In this document: piece by piece, positions 54,274-63,500 of the stretch
Position numbering within the stretch: the stretch's first letter is position 1
Layout: every line of letters begins with the position of its first letter
From: Nocardia australiensis
Lineage (GTDB): Bacteria > Actinomycetota > Actinomycetes > Mycobacteriales > Mycobacteriaceae
NCBI RefSeq assembly: GCF_020733705.1
Contig: NZ_JAJFZM010000001.1
Location: 682,001 to 746,000, forward strand
Reading direction: 5' to 3'
Length of the DNA stretch: 64,000 nucleotides
Position numbers and translations under genes: made by a program
Notes under the pieces: generated by a model
Told to the model about the DNA's origin: nothing
What the model saw: the letters and a program-made list of their open reading frames with translations, nothing else
Databases searched by the model: none

Positions 54274-54330
54274 TGTGCGGAACCACCTTCATCAGATGGC
54301 TGTTCACAGCCCACTCGGGTCCGACGGGAT

Positions 54331-54547
54331 CTGGGCTGGATTTGCGCTGCTGCGCGACATCCGAGAGTTCAGGATGACAACGATGGCGGCACAGAGCGCA
54401 ACGAAGAATCCTGGCGATCAGACACAAGCCGCTCACCGGCTGGCATGTATTCGTGGGAGGCGTGGCATGCGGCCGTGGAATGGCTGGAAACCGTTGGGCT
54501 AGAGCACGTTTCCTGGATCCAGAGCGGCCGGTATGGCGAGAAGGAAC
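54331..54547 (+). repeat. Direct repeat copy 2 (217 bases), partial APH gene end
   Basis: A duplicate of 52717-52933. It carries the last 57 or so codons of kinase 1 (ending RPWNGWKPLG and its stop) but no start of its own, so it is not a gene. A few substitutions are seen (AAG for AGG, GTGGG for GCGGG). Confidence 0.92.
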
Positions 54548-54954
54548 GCGGGATGTAAATAGTGCCATGCTCTTTTCCGGGTTCCCTGGTGGCAGGTCCC
54601 CAATACTGAGTCCACGCGGTTTTCGAGCCACGTTGTAATCGGGTCAGTCCGGTAACCGATGTCGCGATCGATGTGCCGTTCCTGCCCGCGCACCTAGAGT
54701 TCGGGTTGACCGGCCGGCACGGTCAACCAGGCAGCCGCGTGCTGGGCAGCTACCACGATGACTCGCTTTACCCGTGACCGGCGTCGGTCACCTGCGCGGG
54801 AGCAGCCTGCTCAGCACCCAGCCAGGGTGCATTCACCTGCAACTCCAAGGGCCACTTCTCCGCCATCGGCTGAAATCCCGTCTACCGCATCACTTCACCA
54901 GGCGCGGTGTCGCCGAGACCACTCGGCGACCCGTCCCCAACAACGATCCGTTGT
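54548..54954. other. About 400 bases without a supported gene
   Basis: Between repeat copy 2 and the end of the serine hydrolase gene. I see no gene. The strong hairpin at 54909-54930 serves the minus-strand gene on the right. Confidence 0.55.
54909..54930 (-). terminator. Hairpin downstream of the serine hydrolase gene
   Basis: GTCGCCGAG-ACCA-CTCGGCGAC is a nine-base perfect stem with a four-base loop, 25 bases past the stop codon. A second stem (AACAACG, 3-base loop, CGTTGTT at 54939-54955) overlaps the stop. No T-run follows, as is common in actinomycetes. Confidence 0.65.
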
Positions 54955-56127
54955 TCAGCTTGCGTTCGTGAAGGCGGCGTTGATGACGGCCATGACGTAG
55001 GGGCGTTCGGATGCGGTGCCGGTGGGGTTGAGGGAGTAGGCCACGCGGCGTTTCAGGTCGCGGGTGGTGAAGACGCCGTTGGCCCACCCGGGCCGGGAGC
55101 CGGTTTTGCCCCACACGGTGACGCCGTTGTCGAGGGTGACCCGCATCAGGCCGCCGACGCTGAAGCAACTCGTCTTGTTGATGCAGTTCGTGTTGGTCGG
55201 CGCGCTGTCCACATCGGGCACGGTGAACACCAACTCCTGCTGAGCGGGCGGGAGGAGTCGGCCGCCGAATAGGGCGGTCATGAACAGGTCCAGATCGGCG
55301 GCGGTGGAAATGATTCCGCCCTCGGCCCATGCCCAGGGGCTCTGCTCGGTCACCTCGTCCGTATCGATGTAGACGCGAGCGTGCGGTGCGGGGACGGACA
55401 TGTCCGGTGGGGAGGGAAGGCTGGTGTCGTGCAGTCCCAGCGGCTCGATGATGCGGCGGGTGAGTTCCTCGTCGAAGGTGCGGCCGGTCACCTTCTCGAC
55501 CAGCAAGCCGAGAACGAAGGTGTTGACGCCGTTGTATTGCTGGACACGGCCAGGCTCTGTCGGCTGCCCCGCTCCCTGGCTCTCGACAGCTGCGAACGCA
55601 TTGTGCACCACGTCCTGCGGTGACACGCCCTCGCGCCACCACCCGGGCCCGGCGGCAGGCCCGGGTATGCCGACCGGGGCCGGCAGGCCGCTGGTGTGGT
55701 CCAGCAGCTCGCGCACGGTGACGGCGCCATACGGAGCCGGGATGAGGGCGGGCAGGTGGTCCCGGACGGGCGCGTCCAGGGCGATCCGGCGTTCGGCGAC
55801 AAGCTGGAGCACGACCGTGCTGGTGAAGGTCTTCGTCACGCTGCCGATACGGAAGCGAGCATCGCCGGACACCTGCCCCGCGGTTGCGGTCCACGGCACC
55901 GTCTGGCCGTCCCCTGCCACCCTTACCAGCGCGCCTGCGACAGTGCGATCGGGCAGACGCGTGAGCAGATCCCGCATCGGCGCGGGATCGAACGACGCGG
56001 CGGCAGCCACGGGTTGCCGACCCGCGTCAGGGGCGGTCACAGCGGGGAGACACGCACCCGCTGTGACCGCGGCGAGGGCAATGCCGGCCACGGCCACGCT
56101 CCGGAGGATGGAATGGCGTAGATGCAT
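54955..56127 (-). CDS. Secreted class C beta-lactamase-like serine hydrolase / D-alanyl-D-alanine carboxypeptidase
   Basis: 390 residues from ATG 56127 (HLRHSILRSVAVAGIALAAVTAGAC), which gives a proper signal peptide; the Cys after TAGA could be lipidated, though the box is not ideal. Active-site motifs: SVTK (Ser-x-x-Lys), YNG (Tyr-x-Asn type) and KTGS near the end. Such enzymes act on peptidoglycan D-Ala-D-Ala, beta-lactams or esters outside the cell. It stands alone, with terminator hairpins after it. Confidence 0.87.
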   Translation of the reverse strand: MHLRHSILRSVAVAGIALAAVTAGACLPAVTAPDAGRQPVAAAASFDPAPMRDLLTRLPDRTVAGALVRVAGDGQTVPWTATAGQVSGDARFRIGSVTKTFTSTVVLQLVAERRIALDAPVRDHLPALIPAPYGAVTVRELLDHTSGLPAPVGIPGPAAGPGWWREGVSPQDVVHNAFAAVESQGAGQPTEPGRVQQYNGVNTFVLGLLVEKVTGRTFDEELTRRIIEPLGLHDTSLPSPPDMSVPAPHARVYIDTDEVTEQSPWAWAEGGIISTAADLDLFMTALFGGRLLPPAQQELVFTVPDVDSAPTNTNCINKTSCFSVGGLMRVTLDNGVTVWGKTGSRPGWANGVFTTRDLKRRVAYSLNPTGTASERPYVMAVINAAFTNAS

Positions 56128-56362
56128 CGGACTGCTCCCAAGGGTGCTGGCCACAAAGCCAGGAAACGGTGAACCGTCGTAAACTCTGCCCGACCCGGCA
56201 TCGGATGCCATCAGGGATCACCCCGAACAATCCCCTGAGATCCGCACGACCCGGACATCGGGTTTGAGCACAAGTTCACCCTCGCCCCCACACTGAAAGA
56301 AGCTCAACACTTTTCCGACAGAATCAATCTCGACACTCGACTTGCCCAGCGGAAACAGTGCG

Positions 56363-56590
56363 GCTGGCAGGCTTCGGTGATGTATCGGTAGACGTTGCGG
56401 AAGCGGCCGTAGGCCACATGGTCGACGTTCAGACTCGGGAACGGTTGTGTCACTTGGCATTCGGGCGTGGCTTAGTCGTCGCCTCTGAGCTTCGGCGTGG
56501 GCAACGGAACCGTAGCCGGAGCGAAGAACTCCATGAAATAAGCAGCGGGGCAAGCAGATTCGCTGACCCGTCGATGGTGTTGGTGTGGGT
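56363..56590 (-). pseudogene. Decayed copy of the adenylate-kinase-like 3' end and radical SAM 5' end
   Basis: Matches 49522-49750 along its length with many substitutions and a few indels. It holds NLLAPLLIS and SSSL of the kinase end followed by the start of the radical SAM frame, then breaks. The kinase-like residues are joined directly to a transposase C-terminus. It shows that a second cassette copy once existed or that this junction was copied. Confidence 0.8.
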
Positions 56591-56659
56591 CCATTGGGCA
56601 GCGCACTCGGCCGGTGTGAGGTTGCTCAGGGCCGAGTGACGGTGCCGGTGGTTGTGGTC
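56585..56659 (-). pseudogene. Transposase C-terminal remnant (integrase-core type)
   Basis: The minus strand reads DHNHRHRHSALSNLTPAECAAQW, the typical end of IS3/IS481-type transposases (xxRxHSALxxxTPAE). It has an in-frame stop just upstream and continues without a break into the kinase remnant. The rest of the element is gone. Confidence 0.7.
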
Positions 56660-56806
56660 GCCTCACCATTGCACCGGCGACGCGGTTCAGACCGTGACCC
56701 ATGTCTCGAGATCAATACGCAAATGGCTGGTTACGTGGCTTCCCCGCCACGCGCAGTGCCACTGCGATAGTTCGCACGTTTTCGCCGAACGTGCCTCGGC
56801 GCGGAC

Positions 56807-57028
56807 TTACACAGCGGTGTGCGTGCCGCGCATCACCTCGGCCAGCCACTCATCGATCTGGCGCGACGGTTTGGCGGGTGCTCGGTCGAAAAGGTCACGC
56901 GTCGCACCCACTTCGGCGACATCCGCGATATACGCCGACACCGAAGGGGCCTGGCCCGCCGCCACCGCACGCTTGGCGGCAGCCAGCAGGTCCTCGGGCA
57001 GAGTCAGGGAGATTCGGCGGGTTGTCAT
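56807..57028 (-). CDS. Ribbon-helix-helix antitoxin-like protein, no toxin partner
   Basis: 73 residues from ATG 57028 (TTRRISLTLPEDLLAAAKRAVAAGQAPSVSAYIADVAEVGATRDL), the N-terminal strand and helices of RHH antitoxins common in actinobacteria. A few codons upstream an alternative ATG at 57040 exists. These antitoxins are usually followed by a PIN toxin gene; here the next DNA downstream is transposon and cassette debris, so the toxin has probably been lost. Confidence 0.7.
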   Translation of the reverse strand: MTTRRISLTLPEDLLAAAKRAVAAGQAPSVSAYIADVAEVGATRDLFDRAPAKPSRQIDEWLAEVMRGTHTAV

Positions 57029-57211
57029 GCCGTCTATCATCCCACTTTCGTGGACGAGCCAGAAGAAGGACGAGGGCAGCAATTTCGCCATCGCGGGACT
57101 ACCGCTACCGGCCAGCGTCTTCGTCGATGAATCCACCGGGGGATCAGCTCCCGCCCGCCCAACCGATTTCGGCGGCTCGGGCACGGCGAAATCTGGGTTT
57201 CGAAGTGGCGG

Positions 57212-57254
57212 GCGGGGCGGGCCGGCGGCAGGGGATGTGGCCGGTCCGCCCCGC
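57212..57254 (-). terminator. Terminator hairpin after the NRPS-mbtH operon
   Basis: A 14-base stem (57212-57225 with 57241-57254) with one mismatch that can pair as G-U in RNA, and a 15-base loop. It starts 4 bases after the MbtH stop codon. Confidence 0.7.
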
Positions 57255-57258
57255 GTAT

Positions 57259-57477
57259 TCAGTTGGATTCGGGGTGCATGGCGGCTATTAGGGAGTTGGG
57301 GCGCATGTCCAGCCAGTGGGTTTCGACGTAGTCGAGGCAGGCGGTGCGGGTGGCGGCGCCGTAGGCGATCCTCCAGCCGCCGGGGACGGTGGCGAAGATC
57401 GGCCACATGGAGTGCTCGCCCTCGTCGTTGATCAGGACGTAGAACTGGGCGTCATCATCGTCGAAGGGGTTGTTCAT
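57259..57477 (-). CDS. mbtH: MbtH-family protein
   Basis: 72 residues with the invariant MbtH residues: NPFDDDDAQFYVLINDEGEHSMWPIFATVPGGWRIAYG, later CLDYVETHWLDMRPNSL. MbtH proteins bind NRPS adenylation domains and are needed for folding or activity of many. It starts 37 bases after the NRPS stop, AAGGAAGG ahead, and so is co-transcribed. Confidence 0.96.
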   Translation of the reverse strand: MNNPFDDDDAQFYVLINDEGEHSMWPIFATVPGGWRIAYGAATRTACLDYVETHWLDMRPNSLIAAMHPESN

Positions 57478-57514
57478 GGATCGACCTTCCTTGTGGGAGT
57501 CAGGGTTTCGTGGG

Positions 57515-60500
57515 TTACGCCCGGTTGCCGGCCAGCACGGTGGTCAGCACGTGGCCGATGCGGGCCAGGGCGGATTCGGAGGTCATACGCTGGTGCGAGG
57601 TCGAGACGGCGTGGTTGTGCACGGTGCCGTCGACGGCGTCCGACCAGCTTGCCGCGCCGGTGGCACCGGTCGCGTCGTCGAGGGTTGCGGTGAAGTAGAC
57701 GAGGTCGCCCTTGTAGGGGCGGGGGCGATATCGGTTCATCAGGGCGATCGAGCGGGTGCCCGCGTCCAATACCCGGCCGAGCCGATCGGCACCGAAGGAG
57801 GCGAAGGGTTCGGGCAGTTCGGCGATACGTCGCGCGAGCTGGGCCGCATCCAGCTCGATGTCCACGTCGTCGGCTTGTTCGCCGAGCAGACCGCCGAGTA
57901 GATCCGCGACCGGGATCGTCGCCGTCTCGTCCACGATGACACCGCGCGCGCTGTCCATCATGGCCAGCAGTGCGACATGCGCACCCTCATCCTGCAATTG
58001 GATCGCGACGGCATGCGCGAGGACACCACCGAGCGACCAGCCGAGCAGATGATATGGGCCCTCCGGCTGCACCGCGCGGATTTCCCCGACGTAGCGCCTG
58101 GCCCATTCGTCGATCGAATCCGGCAGCGCGGCATCCGAACTCAGCACCGGCGATTGGAGGCCGTAGATGGCGCGTTCGGGATCGATGTGCGCGGCCAGGC
58201 CCGCGAAGGACCAGGCCACACCACCGACGGGGTGCAGGCAGAACAGCGGCTCGCGAGAACCTCCTGGGCGCAGGGGAAGCAGTACGTCGAATGCGGCGTC
58301 GGCATCGACGCGACCGCGACCGGAGCGATGCAGGTCCAGTTGGGCGAGCAGGCCACCGGGCGTGGGTGCGGCGAACAACCAGACCATGGGGATCTGTTCG
58401 GCCAGCGCGGCGCTCAGGCGAGTGGCCAGGCGGGTGGCCAGGAGTGAGTTGCCGCCCTGTTCGAAGAAGTTGTCGTCCAAGCCGATTCGCTCGATGTCGA
58501 GGCATTCGGCGAACACCCGGCAGACCTTTTCTTCCAATTCCGTTGTCGGGGCCCGGAATTCGCGCGCCCGTAGCTGTGGTCGCGGCAATGCGGCGCGGTC
58601 CACCTTGCCGTTGGCGTTCAACGGCAAGGCGTCGAGTTGGGTGAGCACCGCGGGGACCATGTAGCTGGGTAGTGCGTCGGTCAGGGCCGAACGCAGTGAT
58701 CGCGGATCCAGTGGTCTGGTCGCGGCGAAGTATCCGACCAGCATGGCGTTATCGCCGGTGCCGAAGGCCACGACGACGGCGTCCGACACCGCTGGGCGCG
58801 ACCGCAATGCGCGTTCGATTTCGGCGAGCTCGATACGGTAGCCGCGCACCTTGACCTGGAAGTCGCGGCGCTGCACATAATCGAGGTTGCCCTCGACACC
58901 CCAGCGCACCATGTCGCCGGTGCGATACAGGCGAGCGCCCGGCACACCGAAGGGATTGGCCACGAAGCGTTCCGCGGTCAGTTCCGGCCTGCCGTGATAG
59001 CCAACGGCCAGCTGGGCGCCGCCGAGGTAGAGCTCGCCGGTCACGCCCGCCGGGACCGGATGCATCCGGTCGTCGAGGACATAGACCTGGTTGCCGGATT
59101 CGGGGGTACCGATGGGGACCACGGCGCACTCGGTTCTGGAATCGGTGCGGAAGCGGGTAACCGATACCGTGGCCTCGGTGGGTCCGTACAGGTTGTCGAT
59201 GCGGGCGCCGGTCAGCTCGCGGACGCGAGCTACGGTCGCGGTGGGCAAGGCCTCGCCGATCACCAGCAGCCTGCGCAGCGATAGCGGCAGGCTCCGCGTG
59301 CCGGACACTTCGGCGAGCATGGCGAGCAATGCGGGCACGAGCGTCACGGTGGTCACCGAGGCGCGACGGATCAGCTCCAGTGTGGCGGCCGGATCACGTT
59401 GCGCGCCTTGCGGTGCCAATACCACCCTCGCTCCGGTGCGCAGTCCCCACCAGAATTCCCACACCGAAAGGTCGAAGGCGGCCGAGGTCATCAATAGGGC
59501 CGTGTCGTCGGTGCCGAGCCGGTATTCCGACTGCATCCAGTCCAATTGGTGTGCGACGGCGACGTGCGCGACGGCGACACCCTTCGGGGTACCGGTGGAT
59601 CCGGAGGTGAAAATGACGTATGCGGTATTCGATGGCGTCAGTGTCGCGCACCGCTCGGTGTCTCGGACGGGACGGGTGTCGGATTCTATTTCGACTGTCG
59701 AAATATCCAGCACCACAGGGTTTTCAGCTAAGGACTCGGGCAGCATCGGATGATCGGATGAGGTCAATACCAGCGCCGGGTCCGCTGCGGCGAGCACGCT
59801 CGCGATGCGCTCCATCGGGTGCGCCGGATCCAGCGGCACATAGGCGCCACCCGCCGTCACTACGGCATACATTGCGACGATCAGTTCGGTGCTGCGTGGA
59901 ATAGCGAGGGCCACCAATGATTCCGGTCCGATACCGCGTGCGATCAAGGTGCGAGCGAGACCGTTCACCCGGGCACTGAACTGCGCGTATGTCAGGGTGG
60001 TGTCGTCGTCGACGACAGCAACCGCGTCCGGTGTCCGTGCCACCTGAGCCTCGAATCCGGAAACCAGGGTGGCCCTGGGGAATTCGAGCTCGGACCGATT
60101 CCAGGTCTCCACCATGCGGTCCCGCTCGACGGTATCGAGCAGCGCGAGATCGCCGACCGGAAGGTGCGGCGCGGCGCAGACCTCGGCCAGCAGGCGTTTC
60201 AGGCGCCCGGCGAAACCGGCGACGGTGGACTCGTCGAACAGCGCGGTGGCGTAGGTGATGGACGCTGCCATGCCCGCCGGGTCACCGTCGGTGCCGTAGC
60301 GATCGGTCACCACCAGATGCAGGTCGAATTGCGAGACCTTGTAGTCGAAATCGGCGGCGGTGGCGGCTAATCCATCCAGTTCGAAATCAGCCTCGGCCTG
60401 ATTGTGAAAGGAGAAACCGACCTGGAACAGCGGGTGCCGAGCGGTCGAACGCTCCGGATTGAGCACCTCGACCAGGCGCTCGAAGGGGACGTCCGCGTGC

Positions 60501-63500
60501 GAGAAGGCCGCGACGTCGGTGCTGCGCACCCGGTCGAGGAACTCGGTGAAGCCGTCGGCGGCGTTTACCCGGGTTCGCAGCACCAGCGTGTTGACGAACA
60601 TGCCGACCACATCGTCGAGCGCGGCCTCGCCACGGCCCGCGATGGGGGTGCCGACGGCGATATCCGCGGTACCCGACAGTCGCGCGAGCAGCACCGCGAA
60701 CGCGGCGTGCAGCACCATGAACGGTGTCGCGCCCGTGGTCCGGCCCAGTTCCACGAGGCCGTTGTGCAGCCGGGCATCGATCGCGAAATCGACATGCTTG
60801 CCCTGGGTGGAGGCGATGACGGGACGCGGCCGATCGGCGGGCAGAATCAATTGTGCGGGCAGCTCGGCGAGGGTCTGCCGCCAGAATCGCAGCTGGGCGG
60901 ATATCAGCGAGTCCGGATCGTCCTCGGCGCCGAGCAGATCACGTTGCCACAGACTGTAATCCGCGTATTGCACCGGCAGCGGCGTCCATGCTGGGACGCC
61001 GCCCTGTTTCCGGGCGGCATAGGCGACCATGACGTCGCGGGCCAGCGGCACCAGCGACGAACCGTCCGCGGCGATGTGATGCACCACCACCACGAGCACA
61101 TGCTCGCCCGCCGCCACGGCCGCGGCATCGACCGGGACGAACAGTCGCGCCCGCACCGGCACCGCCTCGGCGACGTCGAAACCACCGCCGATGAAGTCGG
61201 TGACCGCGCCGGTCAAATCGTCGAGCGGCACCGGGATCGCGGTCAACGTCGGTATGTCCGCCCGCTCGATCGGCACCACGACCTGCACCGGACCCGAATC
61301 ACGCTGCGGGTAGACGGTGCGCAGCACCTCGTGGCGTTCCACCACGTCCCCGATGGCCGCATTGAGCGCGGCGACATCCAGATCGCCGGTGAGTCGCACC
61401 GCTAGCGGGATGTTGTAGGCATCCGACTGGCGGTCGAGACGGTTGAGCAACCACATGCGTTGCTGGGCCAGCGACAGCGGGACCGGGTCCGATCCACTGC
61501 GCGGCATCAATGCCGGACGGGTACGCGCGCTGCGGTCGGTGGCATCGAGCGCGGCGGCGAGCCCGGCCACCGTCGAATGCTCGAAGACCATGCGCACGCC
61601 GACCGCCAATTCCAGCCGACTACCGAGACGCGCAGCCAATTGTGTTGCCGTCAGCGAGTTTCCGCCGATGACGAAGAAGTCGTCATCGCGGCCGACGGGC
61701 TTCGAGTCGTCGAAGCCGAACAAGCCGGCAATGGTTTCCGCGACCGCGCGCTCGGTGGCTGTTTCCGGCGCACGGAAGGTAGCGGTCCGGAATTCGGGCT
61801 CCGGCAATGCTTTTCGATCGAGCTTGCCGACAGGCGTGCGCGGCAGGTCGGTGAGGACTGTGATGGCGGCGGGCACCATATAGGTGGCCAGTGCCCGGCC
61901 CGCGAAGACAGTGAGCTCGGCGGTGTCGATGCTGTGGCCGGACGCCGCGACCACGTAGGCGACCAGCGAGACCCTTCCCGAGGCGTCGGTGTGTCCGACG
62001 GTGACCGCGAATTCGACTGTCTCGTGGGCCGATAGGACCGCATCGATCTCGCCGAGCTCGATGCGAAGGCCACGCATCTTTACCTGATGGTCGGCGCGTC
62101 CGACATGCTGAATTGCACCGGTGGCTGTCCACCGCACGAGATCTCCGGTGCGGTACAGTCGCCCGCCCGCCGGCCCGTAGGGGTCGGCGATGAATCGGTC
62201 CGCCGTCAGTCCGGGCCGCGCGTGGTATCCCCTGGCCAGGCCGGGGCCACGAAGATACAGCTCACCGATCACCCCGGCCGGGACCGGTTGCAGCCCGCTG
62301 TCGAGAACGACCGCGGACATGCCGTGGATCGTGGTGCCGATATCGAACGGATCGCCGGGACGCATCGGTGCGCTGATGGTGGCGATGACCGTGGTTTCGG
62401 TGGGGCCGTAGGTATTGAAGAAGCGGCGATCGATTCCCCAGCGCCGCACCACGTCTGGGCCGTATGCCTCGCCGCCGACGGTCAGATGCGTGAGATCCGG
62501 TAGTTGCGCCGGGTCGAGGGTTTGCAGCACCGCCGGGGTGATGAAGGCGTGGGTCACCCGCTGGTCGCGAATGAACGCGGTCAGCTCGCCACCGCCGTAG
62601 ACATCGGCCGGTGCGATCACCAGCGCCGCGCCTGCGGGCACTGCGAGCAGCAGTTCCAGCATGGACGCGTCGAAACTGGGCGATGCGACATGCAGCGTCC
62701 GTGCGGCCTCGGTAATCGCGTACCGATCGCGCTGGGCCTGCGCGATGCCGGACAGACCGCGATGGGTCGCGACTACCCCCTTGGGGACACCGGTCGAACC
62801 GGAGGTGTAGATCATCCAGGCCGGGCTATCGACGTGCACCGGGCGAACCAGCTCGTCGGCGTCGATCGGCTCGGCACCGGTGTGCCACATACTCGCCGCG
62901 ACGGCGGCCGAGTCGAGAACCAGCCATTGCGCGTCATCTGGCAGCTCGGACCGGACCGCGCTGGTCGTGAGCCCGATGGTTGCCCCGGAGTCCGCAAGCA
63001 TGTGCGCGATGCGCTCGGCGGGATATGCCGGGTCGACCGGTACGAAGGCCGCGCCGGTCTTGGCCACCGCCCACACCGCGAGCATGGACTCGGCCGAACG
63101 TGGGATGGCCACGGCGACAAAGTCTTCGGTGCCGACACCGCGACCGATGAGTATCCGTGCCAGGCGGGAGGAATGCTCGTCCATGGCCCGATAGGTCAGC
63201 TCGCGATCGACGGTGACTACGGCGGTGGCATCCGGATCGAATGCCACTGCCGCACCGAGCAACTCGGCGAGCGTGCGGGCGGGCACCGGACCGGCGGTCG
63301 GTAGGTCGAGGAGTGCGGCGCGTTCGGCCGGGGCCAGCAGATCGATCGTGCCGATCGGCTGTTCGGGCTGCGCGGTGAGCGCCCCGAGCACTCGACCGAA
63401 TCTGCGCAGCAGTGTGTCGGCGGTGGCCGCGTCGAACAGATCCGTCGCGTAGTTGAGCTCTATCGCGAGGTGACCGTCTTCGTCGGGCGCGGAAGCGATG

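Larger units (their letters stand above)
56128..56806. other. 679-base stretch of gene remnants
   Basis: No intact gene. The part nearest the serine hydrolase holds its promoter. The rest is a decayed copy of the adenylate-kinase / radical SAM junction and a transposase fragment, listed separately. Confidence 0.6.

Noticed and set aside
56218..56553. Minus-strand open frame of about 110 codons upstream of the serine hydrolase
   Set aside because: Arg/His/Pro-rich and out of phase with the radical SAM remnant that covers this DNA.
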